A stretch of 64,000 nt of DNA, taken from the NCBI GenBank assembly GCA_025056455.1, contig JANWVY010000001.1, positions 62,001 through 126,000 on the forward strand. The letters run 5' to 3'. Positions 42,876 through 51,469 of the stretch are shown here, piece after piece; within the stretch, counting starts at the first letter, position 1; each line of letters begins with the position of its first letter. This DNA comes from Bryobacteraceae bacterium. GTDB lineage: Bacteria > Acidobacteriota > Terriglobia > Bryobacterales > Bryobacteraceae. The notes under the pieces were generated by a model that saw only the letters and a program-made list of their open reading frames with translations, ran no database searches and had not been told where the DNA came from. A program made the translations under genes and the position numbers.

Positions 42876-45149
42876 ATGTCCCCTGACGCTGCTTCCGTTG
42901 ACCCTGCCAGACCAACGACAGCGCCCCTCGAAGCAAGGCTCTTGATCGATGTCGCGCCTCTGGCTCCTGGGGAAGTGGCTCCTTGGTTGGTTGCCGAAGT
43001 CGCCGAGGCTTACGAGCGTCTAGAACGGAAGGTGCGTGCCGTTCCCCGTCCAGCCGAAGACTTTGCTGCGCTGCGCAAGGCCTTCGAACACGCTGCCTAC
43101 TGGCACCGCAACAGCAAACGAAAAAACGGCGATCCCTACATTCTGCACCCCATCGCAGTCGCCGAGATTCTGGCTGAAGATAGCCTCGATCTGGTCTGCC
43201 TGCAAACCGCCCTGCTGCACGATGTGGTCGAGGACGAGAAGGTAAAGATCGAGGATGTGCGGCGCATTTTCGGAGAAGAAGTCGCTCGCTGCGTGGATGG
43301 CGTCACGAAGTTAGGCCGGCTCAAACACGCAAACCGCGAAGAGCGGCAGGTGGAAAGCCTCCGCAAAATGTTGCTTGCGATGACCAAAGACCTGCGGGTC
43401 ATCATCGTCAAGTTCGCTGACCGCCTGCACAATCTTTACACTCTGGAGGCGCTTCCGCGGGATCGCCAGGAAAGAATCGCTGCCGAGACGTTGGAAATTT
43501 ATGTTCCCATCGCTCACCGCCTCGGAATGGGAAAAATCCGCGTCAAACTCGAGGATCTCGCTTTTCAATATCTTGATCCTGACGCCTATCACAGCATTGT
43601 GGAGCAGCTAGAGCGCCGCCGCACCCATAGCGAAGAGATCCTGCAGCAGATTCAGGCTACGGTCAAGCAAAAGCTCGAGCGAGAGAACATTCCGGCACGC
43701 GTGGAAGGACGGCTCAAAAGGCCTTATTCGATCTTCCAGAAAATGAAGCGCCAGAAAATCTCCATGGACCAAGTCTATGATTTGCTGGCCATCCGGATTA
43801 TTACCGACTCGGTGAGAAATTGCTATGCGGCCCTCGGCGTGATTCACAATGAGTGGCCTCCCATCATGGGCCGCATGAAAGACTTCATTGCCATCCCTAG
43901 GCCCAATCTCTACCAGTCCCTGCATACCTCGGTGGTTGGACCCGAGGGGCAAAGCTTTGAAGTGCAGATTCGGACGGAGCAAATGCACCGCATCGCCGAG
44001 GAGGGCATCGCCGCGCATTGGAAATATAAAGAGGGGCGCCGCGAACATGCCGAAGATGATCAGCGCATCGCCTGGCTGCGCCACCTCATGGAATGGCAGA
44101 AAGAGGTAGGCGACCCCACGCAGTTTCTCTCGAATCTCAAGGTCGAGCTGTACTCGGAGGAAGTCTACTGCTTCACCCCGAAGGGCAAAGTCATCACGTT
44201 ACCCCGCGACGCGACGCCCGTCGATTTCGCCTATGCCATCCATTCCGATGTCGGGCATCAGTGCGTCGGGGCGAAGGTCAATGGCCGGATCGTCCCCCTG
44301 CGCTCGACACTGAAGAATGGCGATGTCGTCGAAATTCTCACCCAGCAGGGCCATGAACCGAGCAAAGACTGGCTCAGTTTCGTCAAAACCTCGCGGGCGC
44401 GCAACAAAATTCGTCACGCCGTGCAAGCCACCGAGCGGATGAAGGCCATCGAGCTCGGCGAGAAACACTTGAAAAGAGAGGCTGGTCGTTTGGGGATCCA
44501 ACTCAACCGTCTGGCCGACTCGACCATGCAAAAAGTGGCCAGCGAGTACGGTTTAAGCTCCGAGCAAGATCTCTACGCCGCGCTCGGTTTTGGAAGACTC
44601 CTCGCGCAACACGTCCTCCACAAGGTAGCACCCGAAATCGTCACCGAAGCCACGCCGCCTAAGCAAACTCCGGTGCCGGCGGCGCCGCCGGGAGCCGATC
44701 TGGTGGTGAAGGTGGAAGGCGTGGATGGGGTTTTGGTCTACCGCGCCAAGTGCTGCAACCCCATTTGGGGTGAACCCATTGTTGGTTATGTCACCCGCGG
44801 CAAGGGCATCGCTGTTCACTCCACAACCTGTAAGAACGTCACCAGCTTCGTTTACGAGAGTGAGCGCCAGATTGCCGTCGAGTGGGGCCGCGCCGGCTCA
44901 GAAGCTTTCCAAGTCAAATTGATGCTTTATACCTCGGACCGTCCCGGGATGCTCCACGCCGTGACAAGCGTCTTCCACGATGAGGGGTCGAACATTCGCG
45001 CCGTTGAGGCCAAGCCGGACGACCGGCGCAAAGATGACAGCGCGATTATTGACCTGACGGCCGAAGTGAAGGATAAAAAGCAACTCGAGCGGATCCTGGC
45101 GGCACTGCGCCGCATCCCTGGAGTTCGAGACGTGGAGCGAATTCAATGA
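42876..45149 (+). CDS. rel: Bifunctional (p)ppGpp synthetase/hydrolase, RelA/SpoT family
   Basis: Makes and degrades the stringent-response alarmone (p)ppGpp. The 757 residues begin with an HD hydrolase domain (His91; His115-Asp116 in LLHDVVED). The synthetase domain has GRMKDFIAIPRPNLYQSLHT, whose RxKD form marks bifunctional enzymes. A TGS domain follows (CFTPKGKVITLPRDATPVDFA), then a conserved-Cys region (AKCCNP) and a C-terminal ACT domain. A TAGACT box (42857-42862) and AGGAAG precede the ATG. The DUF971 gene overlaps its stop by 4 bp. Confidence 0.95.
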   Translation: MSPDAASVDPARPTTAPLEARLLIDVAPLAPGEVAPWLVAEVAEAYERLERKVRAVPRPAEDFAALRKAFEHAAYWHRNSKRKNGDPYILHPIAVAEILAEDSLDLVCLQTALLHDVVEDEKVKIEDVRRIFGEEVARCVDGVTKLGRLKHANREERQVESLRKMLLAMTKDLRVIIVKFADRLHNLYTLEALPRDRQERIAAETLEIYVPIAHRLGMGKIRVKLEDLAFQYLDPDAYHSIVEQLERRRTHSEEILQQIQATVKQKLERENIPARVEGRLKRPYSIFQKMKRQKISMDQVYDLLAIRIITDSVRNCYAALGVIHNEWPPIMGRMKDFIAIPRPNLYQSLHTSVVGPEGQSFEVQIRTEQMHRIAEEGIAAHWKYKEGRREHAEDDQRIAWLRHLMEWQKEVGDPTQFLSNLKVELYSEEVYCFTPKGKVITLPRDATPVDFAYAIHSDVGHQCVGAKVNGRIVPLRSTLKNGDVVEILTQQGHEPSKDWLSFVKTSRARNKIRHAVQATERMKAIELGEKHLKREAGRLGIQLNRLADSTMQKVASEYGLSSEQDLYAALGFGRLLAQHVLHKVAPEIVTEATPPKQTPVPAAPPGADLVVKVEGVDGVLVYRAKCCNPIWGEPIVGYVTRGKGIAVHSTTCKNVTSFVYESERQIAVEWGRAGSEAFQVKLMLYTSDRPGMLHAVTSVFHDEGSNIRAVEAKPDDRRKDDSAIIDLTAEVKDKKQLERILAALRRIPGVRDVERIQ

Positions 45150-45520
45150 GCAGCACGCTGACGATCTCCGACCCAGAACACATTGCGATTTCAAAATCCA
45201 AAGGGATCAAAATCGATTGGAAGGATGGCCATCACAGCGAGTACAGCTGTGCCTATTTGCGTGATGAATGCCCTTGCGCGACTTGCACCGGAGCTCACGG
45301 AACCGAGCCGCAGAAATCCTCCTATTCGCAGCCCCCGCCCAGTCCCTTCCCCATCTACAAACCAGCGATTCAGATGCTCGAAGTCGAGCCGGTCGGCAAC
45401 TACGCGATTCGCATTCGATGGAACGACGGACACAACACAGGGATTTACTCCTTTGAGCATCTGCGCCGGATTTGCCCCTGTGAGCGCTGCCGCTCTTCTG
45501 TGGAAAGGAATGCTGGGTGA
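45146..45520 (+). CDS. DUF971 domain protein
   Basis: 124-residue protein of the DUF971 (gamma-butyrobetaine-hydroxylase N-terminal-like) family: IKIDWKDGHHSEYSCAYLRDECPC, then a second IRIRWNDGHNTGIYSFEHLR segment and CPCERCRS. Four-Cys clusters (CPCATC, CPCERC) may bind zinc or an Fe-S cluster. Stand-alone DUF971 proteins are thought to act in Fe-S cluster or cofactor handling, but this is unproven. It overlaps rel by 4 bp and the outer-membrane barrel gene by 4 bp, forming a coupled trio. Confidence 0.85.
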   Translation: MSSTLTISDPEHIAISKSKGIKIDWKDGHHSEYSCAYLRDECPCATCTGAHGTEPQKSSYSQPPPSPFPIYKPAIQMLEVEPVGNYAIRIRWNDGHNTGIYSFEHLRRICPCERCRSSVERNAG

Positions 45521-46080
45521 GAAGTGTTCTGTTGTGGACGGCCATCGTGGCGCCTCCGCTTTTACACGCTGACGCCTTGAGTGTAGGCTTTCGCGGCGGT
45601 CTTCCTTTTGGCGACGCATTTCGCGCTGCGGAAACTGGGAGGCTCAAGCTCAGAGGCCAAAACCGGTTTCTTGTTGGACCTACCTTGGAAGTTCGTCTTC
45701 CGGCGGGTTTCGGCTTCTCAATCGATGCGCTGTACCGGCGGTACCGGTTCGATCGCCAAACCGACACCGGCTCAACCAGTTCTGGCGGCGGGCAGTGGGA
45801 GTTTCCCTTCCTTTTCCGCTACCGCTTTTCGGGAGTTCGCGTCCGGCCTTTTCTCGCAGCAGGCCCCACGCTGCAACGGCTGACAGGTGTAACTTCCGTT
45901 CGCAATCAAACCGTGGGGATGACGCTCGGCGCCGGGTTCGATATCCGGACCGGCTTCGCCTACCTTACTCCTGAGCTGCGCTATAGCCGGCGTTTTCAGG
46001 ACCCTTCCGCCAAGCTGCTAACGAATCTCCTCAAGGCGAATGACAACCAGTTCGATTTTGTCGTAGGCCTTACTTTCTAA
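45517..46080 (+). CDS. Outer-membrane beta-barrel protein
   Basis: 187 residues with a signal peptide (1-19) and an eight-strand OmpA/OmpW-like barrel: alternating aromatic/hydrophobic strands such as ALSVGFRGGLPFGDAF, FSIDALYRRYRFD and YLTPELRYSRRF, ending in FDFVVGLTF with a terminal Phe. Strands are joined by Gly/Ser-rich loops. The ligand or role is unknown. GTG start, 4-bp overlap with DUF971. Confidence 0.78.
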   Translation: MRSVLLWTAIVAPPLLHADALSVGFRGGLPFGDAFRAAETGRLKLRGQNRFLVGPTLEVRLPAGFGFSIDALYRRYRFDRQTDTGSTSSGGGQWEFPFLFRYRFSGVRVRPFLAAGPTLQRLTGVTSVRNQTVGMTLGAGFDIRTGFAYLTPELRYSRRFQDPSAKLLTNLLKANDNQFDFVVGLTF

Positions 46081-46166
46081 AGCCGCCACAGCCTTGCTTT
46101 GCCCCGCGGCCAGGACCAAAGGGCAGCCTAAGCTGGCCTCGTTGGCGGAATTCGAGTGAGTTTGGT

Positions 46167-46192
46167 TATGATGAGTTCCAAGCGTTTGGAAC
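46167..46192 (+). promoter_or_regulatory. -10-like box followed by an 18-bp inverted repeat
   Basis: TATGAT (46167-46172) is followed 2 nt later by the perfect inverted repeat GTTCCAA-GCGT-TTGGAAC (46175-46192). A repressor bound there would cover the start of transcription. It lies about 120 bp upstream of the RsbW-like gene. Confidence 0.4.
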
Positions 46193-46239
46193 AAGGACAC
46201 GGATTTTTTGGAGTGGCGCAGCCTGGTTTTCCATCCGGC

Positions 46240-46269
46240 TTGACTGTCCGTTATCCGGTTGTGTACGGT
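46240..46269 (+). promoter_or_regulatory. Candidate sigma70-type promoter for the RsbW/STAS pair
   Basis: TTGACT (46240-46245), 18-bp spacer, TACGGT (46264-46269). It predicts an mRNA start about 35 nt before ATG 46311, where AGAGG supplies a Shine-Dalgarno. Confidence 0.4.
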
Positions 46270-46310
46270 GCAGACTTCCCTCTCCGGCAGGCGCGCGCCA
46301 CCAAGAGGCC

Positions 46311-46769
46311 ATGGCTGAGGAAAAGGATGCAGAAGGTATGCCTGCCTCCAAAAAGCAGGTAGATTTAGCTCTCAGCTCGGATTTGAAGAGCGTCGACACG
46401 GCGGAAACCGTTGTGCTCGAGTTGGCGCAACGCTTGGGTTTCAGCGAAGACGAGACCCATAAGATTGGAATTGCACTGCGCGAGGCCATGGTGAATGCCG
46501 TCGTGCATGGCAACAAATACAGCGCTCATAAAAAGGTGCACCTCGGGGTGTGGGAGGAAAACGGGGGCCTTCGCATTGTGGTCTCCGATGAAGGCGCCGG
46601 CTTTGATTTGGGCTCGGTCCCAGACCCGTTGGCGGAGGAAAATTTGCTGCGAGAGTCAGGACGGGGGATCCTGCTGATGCAAGCCTTTGTGGATGAATTC
46701 CAGGTCCGAAAACTTTCCCCCTACGGAATGGAAATCACGATGGTAAAGTATGCAGCCCAGAAGTCATGA
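46311..46769 (+). CDS. RsbW-like anti-sigma serine kinase / ATPase
   Basis: 152-residue GHKL-fold protein of the RsbW/SpoIIAB type. It has the N box REAMVNAVVHGNKY, the G1 box DEGAGFD and the G2-like region ESGRGILLMQAFVDEF. It should phosphorylate the STAS protein encoded 59 bp downstream and, when free, bind a sigma factor or other target. No sigma factor gene lies nearby, so the output may be a different protein. Confidence 0.88.
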   Translation: MAEEKDAEGMPASKKQVDLALSSDLKSVDTAETVVLELAQRLGFSEDETHKIGIALREAMVNAVVHGNKYSAHKKVHLGVWEENGGLRIVVSDEGAGFDLGSVPDPLAEENLLRESGRGILLMQAFVDEFQVRKLSPYGMEITMVKYAAQKS

Positions 46770-46828
46770 GGCCGCTATCCATGCATAAACTAATGTTGTT
46801 GTTCTGATTTTTGAGGAGGATGAAAACA

Positions 46829-47176
46829 GTGAGTGTAAAACTAACCACTCGCCAGGTGGGTGACGTGACTGTGATTGACGCCGCGGGCCGCATTACTTTA
46901 GGTGAGGGAGCCAGCAGCTTGCGCGACGCCATTCGCGAGACCGTAAACGCCGGCAATAAAAAAATCCTTTTGAACCTGGGTGAAGTGAACTACATCGATA
47001 GTTCGGGGATTGGAGAACTCGTGTCAGCCTATACGACCGTCACCAACCAGGGCGGCCATTTGAAACTCCTCGGCCTCAACAAGCGGATCCAGGATCTTCT
47101 CCAAATCACCAAGCTCTACACCGTATTTGAGTGCCACGACGATGAGGCCGTCGCCGTGCGCAGCTTCAGCTCCTAA
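46829..47176 (+). CDS. STAS-domain anti-sigma factor antagonist
   Basis: 115-residue RsbV/SpoIIAA-like protein with the phosphorylatable Ser in YIDSSGIGELV. It is the partner of the upstream RsbW-like kinase in a partner switch. GTG 46829 is chosen because GGAGG lies 9 nt upstream; ATG 46820 abuts the Shine-Dalgarno with no spacing and a TTG at 46811 contains it. A long hairpin follows 60 bp after the stop. Confidence 0.88.
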   Translation: MSVKLTTRQVGDVTVIDAAGRITLGEGASSLRDAIRETVNAGNKKILLNLGEVNYIDSSGIGELVSAYTTVTNQGGHLKLLGLNKRIQDLLQITKLYTVFECHDDEAVAVRSFSS

Positions 47177-47235
47177 GACTTCGCGTCGTGCTCTGAGGAA
47201 ACCGGCCGGCAAGAGGGGATTTTTCGAGGCAAATT

Positions 47236-47276
47236 CGGTTCGTTCCACCGGGTCTTATTCCCGCTGGATCGAACCG
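47236..47276. terminator. Long hairpin between convergent genes
   Basis: 17-bp stem with two mismatches (arms 47236-47252 and 47260-47276) and a 7-nt loop TCTTATT. It lies between the STAS gene and the convergent PH-like membrane protein gene. No T-run on either side, so it may act as a bidirectional, factor-assisted terminator, an mRNA end stabiliser or a REP-like element. Confidence 0.45.
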
Positions 47277-47311
47277 GATGCGGATTGAGCATCACTACAC
47301 AGCGAAAAAAA

Positions 47312-48628
47312 CTAGTCGCTGGATGCTAGCGATTTTGCCGGGTGGTTCCAGCTTTTGCGCAAACACGCCCAAACTTGCTCGGCCGGCGCATTCGCGTCGA
47401 TGTGCGTGATTGCCAACTTCCGAATGGATGGCCCGCTGGCTGCCGAGCGGAATCGAATCCACAAGCCGCCGGAAAAAACATGCCTGCCCAGGCGCGCGTC
47501 GAGAAAATCGGCCCGGTTGTAGGTTACCACGCGTTGAAATCCCAGCACCCACTGAACATCCCGGATTTGGTTTTCATCGACTTCGATCACCCGTCCCGTG
47601 CCCAGCAACAGGAATAAGACAACTGCGGTGCCTAGGGCTACCAGGGCGGCAAAGATCGGAACGAGCCCCACGACGAGCCACGGAATCCCGCTGACTAGCA
47701 TGGAGAAGTAGACCAGAAAGATCGCAAGGCGCTGTCTCCGGTTCATGCCGACTCGCAAAGGGAGTGTGAGTTGGGGAGAAAACCGGCTGGCTGGCACCTG
47801 GTCGTGCAGCAGGCGATTCCAGCGGGGATAGTCGAGCAGCATGCGGTAGACGCGGATGCGCTTGTCGCCACAATGCAGCGTCACCCCGCCCTGCAGGAAC
47901 GAATTCCAGTAGCGTACGCGCTGAATATCCACCCAGCGGAAGCGAACAGCTGGCCGCAACCAACGGTTCAAGGTAATTCCCTTTTCGTCGGTTTCGAGCG
48001 TTGCCATCATGCGCCAGGCGGGCAGCGAAACCAAGAGGGCTAAAACCGTCCCGCCAAACACAAAGCGGGTGGGCAGACTGAACGCAACCAGCAAAAAGGC
48101 TGCGGCAAAAAGTGAATGGATGAGAAGTCGCGGATAGGAAAATTGCTGGACAGGGTGAACTGGTCCCAGCGTCTCGACCCGGCCTTGTGGGGCTTCCACG
48201 CCCCAGGACTGCCGCAGATAATCCAAAAGTTGTGAGCCTGTGAGTTTTAGGTTCGCCGAGTCGAGACACAGAGCCCCGGTGCGGAACCGGAAGACAAAGC
48301 TGCGCGGTTTGCCGGCCTCGTCGGCGACGATTTCTAAGGAGAGGAAATCCTTGCGCGCAAACCGCGTCACGCCAAACAGCGTGCGGTGCGACATCCCTTC
48401 TGCATCGATCTCAAATCGCTCGCGCAAAGCTTGAAGGGCTAGAACACCAGCCAGAAGCGCAGAAGCCCAGGGCAGCGCGGCGGGAACCGTCGCCGGTGAG
48501 GACGCCAGCACCCAGAGACGCCAGCAAGCCACAAAACTCGCCAGAGCAAGCGGTACGACAAGCGAAGAGGCCGGATTGGCCCCCACCGCAAAACGGGAAC
48601 CGGCTATCGATGTGGATTCAGCGGACAT
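47312..48628 (-). CDS. Membrane protein with three repeated TM-hairpin/PH-like modules
   Basis: 438 residues, no named family that I recognise. The chain repeats one unit about every 138 residues: two hydrophobic helices (about 22-67, 160-203, 311-345), then a beta-rich PH-like domain opening with FEIDAEGMSHRTLFG (72), LETDEKGITLNRWLR (211) and IEVDENQIRDVQWVLG (348). Each domain ends in an amphipathic helix with LL or CLRKSW. This resembles bacterial PH (YdbS/YdbT) proteins, but in triplicate. It probably sits in the inner membrane with cytosolic PH-like domains. Confidence 0.7.
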   Translation of the reverse strand: MSAESTSIAGSRFAVGANPASSLVVPLALASFVACWRLWVLASSPATVPAALPWASALLAGVLALQALRERFEIDAEGMSHRTLFGVTRFARKDFLSLEIVADEAGKPRSFVFRFRTGALCLDSANLKLTGSQLLDYLRQSWGVEAPQGRVETLGPVHPVQQFSYPRLLIHSLFAAAFLLVAFSLPTRFVFGGTVLALLVSLPAWRMMATLETDEKGITLNRWLRPAVRFRWVDIQRVRYWNSFLQGGVTLHCGDKRIRVYRMLLDYPRWNRLLHDQVPASRFSPQLTLPLRVGMNRRQRLAIFLVYFSMLVSGIPWLVVGLVPIFAALVALGTAVVLFLLLGTGRVIEVDENQIRDVQWVLGFQRVVTYNRADFLDARLGRHVFSGGLWIRFRSAASGPSIRKLAITHIDANAPAEQVWACLRKSWNHPAKSLASSD

Positions 48629-48668
48629 GCTGTTTCAATCGCGATTGACGGGGCTCTCTGCACCCGTC

Positions 48669-48689
48669 TAGCACTTGGCGAGAGTGCTA
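48669..48689. promoter_or_regulatory. CIRCE-like inverted repeat with a short spacer
   Basis: TAGCACT-N7-AGTGCTA. On the minus strand it reads TTAGCACTC, the exact left half of the HrcA operator CIRCE, then a 5-bp spacer and AAGTGCTAG. Canonical CIRCE has a 9-bp spacer. It lies 40 bp upstream of the PH-like membrane protein gene. Confidence 0.35.
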
Positions 48690-48831
48690 AAAGCTGCTTC
48701 TTCCAGCCCAATTGATCGGCGTTTTTCTGGAGTCCTGAATCCGAGAAAAGCCTTACCGCACGCAGCCGTCCGCCCAAAAGAAATTCCTAAGAGAGTGATT
48801 CGCGAGTCAACGCCGCGAGCTGCCGCTCCCC

Positions 48832-50472
48832 TTAGGCTAGACAGCGCGCCAGCAGGTCCTGGGCTTCAGCCACAATCTGGTTGAGGTGGTTGGGGCCCAA
48901 AAAACTCTCCGCGTAAAGCTTGTAAATGTCCTCGGTCCCGGAAGGACGGGCGGCAAACCAGCCGTTGGCTGTCACCACCTTCACCCCCCCAATTGCCGCC
49001 TGATTCCCCGGTGCGTGGGTGAGAATCGTCTGAACCGGATCCCCGGCTAACTGGCCGAGGTGAATTCGGGCCGGGTGGAGGTTTTTCAGTTTATTTTTCT
49101 GTTCGCGCGTTGCGCTTGCATCGAGCCGAATGTAACTGGATTCGCCAAACTGGGCTGTGAGCCGGCGGTATAGTTCGCCGGGATCCCGGTTGCACCGGGC
49201 CGTCATTTCCGCGGCCAGTAAGCCCAAAATCAAGCCATCCTTGTCGGTCGCCCAGGCTCGCCCATCTCGCCGCAGGAAACTTGCCCCCGCGCTCTCCTCT
49301 CCCCCGAAACAGAGGGCGCCATCCAGCAGTCCGCGGGCGAACCACTTGAAGCCGACCGGCGTCTCATACAGCGGGCGCCGGTGAAAGGCGACCACACGGT
49401 CAATGAGCGAACTCGACACCAAGGTTTTTCCCACCGCCGAGCCGGGGCTCCAGCCCGTGCGCGTGTGCAACAAATAGTCAATCGCCGCAGCTAAGTAGTG
49501 GTTTGGATTCAACAGGCCGCTGGATTTCGTCACGATCCCGTGCCGGTCGGCATCGGGATCGTTGCCAAAGGCAATGTCAAACTGATCTTTAAGTCGGACC
49601 AGAGCCGCCATGGCGTAGGGGCTGGAGCAATCCATGCGGATTTCGCCATCGTGATCCAGGGGCATAAAAGAGAACGCCGGATCAACGGCTTGGTTGACAA
49701 CGGTTAATTGAATACCGGAGATTTCTGCCAGAGGCTCCCAGTAGCCGACGGCGGCCCCGCCGAGCGGGTCCACGCCGATGCGTAGCCCTGCCGCCCGGAT
49801 CGCCTCGAGATCGATCACCGATGTCAGATCGCGCAAATAGGGCAGGCAAAGATCGACGGCGTGAACACACTCTGCTTTTAGGGCGCGCTCATAGGGGATG
49901 CGCCGGACGGTCGCGTTCCCCTCCCGGAGCAAGAAATTGGCGCGGTCCTGAATCCAGCCTGTCACGTCTGTGTCGGCCGGGCCTCCGTGCGGCGGATTGT
50001 ATTTAAAGCCGCCGTCGGCGGGCGGATTGTGCGAAGGCGTGATGACAATCCCATCGGCGATACCGCCTTGCCCGAGCCGGTTGTGTTCGAGGATGGCATG
50101 CGAGATGACAGGCGTCGGCGTAAATCCGCCTTTCTCCTGGATAACGGTTTGCACGCCTTGGGCCGCAAGCACTTCAATCGCCGTGCGGTGTGCGGCCTCG
50201 GAAACCGCGTGGGTATCTTTACCCAGAAAGAGAGGCCCGTTGATTCCCTGCTCCCGCCGGTAGTCACAGATGGCTTGGGTGATGGCCAGGATGTGGGTTT
50301 CGTTGAAGGTGCGCCGGAAAGGCGAGCCGCGGTGCCCAGAAGTACCGAAGCTCACCTGCTCGAGCGGCTGGCTCGGATCGGGCCGCTCCTCGTAATAGGC
50401 GCGCTCGAGCTTCGTGGGATCGACAAGAAGTGCGGCCGGCGCAGGCTTGCCAGCCCCAGGGTGAACAGGCAT
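48832..50472 (-). CDS. pgm: Phosphoglucomutase (alpha-D-glucose phosphate-specific)
   Basis: Interconverts glucose 1- and 6-phosphate. About 546 residues, the length of the bacterial Pgm family, with SFGTSGHRG near the start, the phospho-serine loop TPSHNPP (Ser near 147), the metal loop [10 protein letters not shown], a sugar-binding GGEESAGAS loop and the phosphate-binding [13 protein letters not shown] 50472 follows a TACAAT box (50481-50486) by 8 nt. The sugar nucleotidyltransferase gene lies upstream on the same strand, so glucose 1-phosphate may feed it. Confidence 0.95.
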   Translation of the reverse strand: MPVHPGAGKPAPAALLVDPTKLERAYYEERPDPSQPLEQVSFGTSGHRGSPFRRTFNETHILAITQAICDYRREQGINGPLFLGKDTHAVSEAAHRTAIEVLAAQGVQTVIQEKGGFTPTPVISHAILEHNRLGQGGIADGIVITPSHNPPADGGFKYNPPHGGPADTDVTGWIQDRANFLLREGNATVRRIPYERALKAECVHAVDLCLPYLRDLTSVIDLEAIRAAGLRIGVDPLGGAAVGYWEPLAEISGIQLTVVNQAVDPAFSFMPLDHDGEIRMDCSSPYAMAALVRLKDQFDIAFGNDPDADRHGIVTKSSGLLNPNHYLAAAIDYLLHTRTGWSPGSAVGKTLVSSSLIDRVVAFHRRPLYETPVGFKWFARGLLDGALCFGGEESAGASFLRRDGRAWATDKDGLILGLLAAEMTARCNRDPGELYRRLTAQFGESSYIRLDASATREQKNKLKNLHPARIHLGQLAGDPVQTILTHAPGNQAAIGGVKVVTANGWFAARPSGTEDIYKLYAESFLGPNHLNQIVAEAQDLLARCLA

Positions 50473-50621
50473 CAATCATGATTGTACCGGCGAAACAGGT
50501 GTGGCAGATGAAGCGCTAACTGCAGTTGGCCCCCTCTGCGCTGAGCGGCGTCCTGACCCCTTGCCTGCAGGATTTCGAGTTCAGGAAACGTGAGCTTCCT
50601 TTTGTTGCGGACAAACATCGC

Positions 50622-51359
50622 CTACTCTAGCTGGCTATGGCGCAAAAGCAGGGCTTCGGCCGCCTGGAGATCCTCTGGGCGCCCGACGTCCAGCCAGTAT
50701 CCCGTCAAAACGTAGATGCGCACTTCCCGCCCCGCGGCAAGCATGGATTCGATGGCGCTTGTCAGCTCGTACTCGCCTCGCGGGGATCGCGGAATGTGCT
50801 CGAGATAGGAAAAGATTTCCGGTGTGAAGGCGTAGATTCCGGCGCTATTCCAGTGAGTAGTCGATGAGCCTGGCGCCGGCTTTTCCACAATGCGCCAGAC
50901 GCGTCCCTGCTCCTCGTAGACCGCCGCGCCGCGGTGCGGATCGTCAACCGGATGCACTCCCAGGACCGCGCAGACGCCTGGAGCAAGTGCGGCGGCCGCC
51001 CCGCGATAGTCTTGCGCTGGTGCAAGGATGTCGCCAAAGGTGAGCAAAAACGGTTCGCCTGCAACGAATTCGCGCGCTAGCAGGGTCGCACTTCCGGTAC
51101 CATCGACCTCCTGCTGCTCGATCAAAGTAACTGGCCACGGACCCCCAGCAAGACTGTCGCGAATTTGTTCGCCGCAATGGCCAATGACCGTGGCCATCTG
51201 CTCGATGCCGGCCTGGCGCAACCCCTCCAGCACGTGGTGCAGCAGAGGACGCCCAGCAACGGAAAGCAGCGGTTTGGGAAGAGTGCGGGTCAATTCAGCC
51301 ATGCGCCTCCCTTTCCCAGCGGCTAGGACCACTGCCTTGCGGATCCGAGTTTGAGACAT
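50622..51359 (-). CDS. Sugar-1-phosphate nucleotidyltransferase
   Basis: 245-residue NTP_transferase-family enzyme that makes an NDP-sugar for envelope polysaccharide. It has the nucleotide loop LAAGKGRRM (12-20), the conserved Lys in LPKPLL, FGDILA for the metal-binding Asp, and WNSAGIYAFTPEIF. The product ends in YWLDVGRPEDLQAAEALLL, as in mannose-1-P or glucose-1-P transferases without extra domains. GAGGAG and a TAAGAT box lie upstream of the ATG. Base and sugar specificity cannot be told; it also resembles MurNAc-1-P uridylyltransferase MurU. Confidence 0.87.
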   Translation of the reverse strand: MSQTRIRKAVVLAAGKGRRMAELTRTLPKPLLSVAGRPLLHHVLEGLRQAGIEQMATVIGHCGEQIRDSLAGGPWPVTLIEQQEVDGTGSATLLAREFVAGEPFLLTFGDILAPAQDYRGAAAALAPGVCAVLGVHPVDDPHRGAAVYEEQGRVWRIVEKPAPGSSTTHWNSAGIYAFTPEIFSYLEHIPRSPRGEYELTSAIESMLAAGREVRIYVLTGYWLDVGRPEDLQAAEALLLRHSQLE

Positions 51360-51454
51360 GAGCTCCTCATCTTAGCGAATCGCTGGCCCGGCCACGCAGA
51401 GCGTGCACCTAGCCGCGCTGTCTGCTGGCCCGACGCCGTCTTCGCCGGCATTCC

Positions 51455-51460
51455 TATACT
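51455..51460 (+). promoter_or_regulatory. -10-like box TATACT upstream of uvrB
   Basis: TATACT lies 9 nt before ATG 51470. Near-leaderless arrangement; no LexA-type box recognised around it. Confidence 0.42.
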
Positions 51461-51469
51461 GATGGTGAG

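Noticed and set aside
43608-44084. 158-codon frame antisense to the rel gene
   Set aside because: It lies wholly opposite the Rel synthetase domain and has no recognisable domain.
48669-48689. Canonical CIRCE element
   Set aside because: Half-sites match but the spacer is 5 bp where CIRCE has 9, so it is reported only as CIRCE-like.
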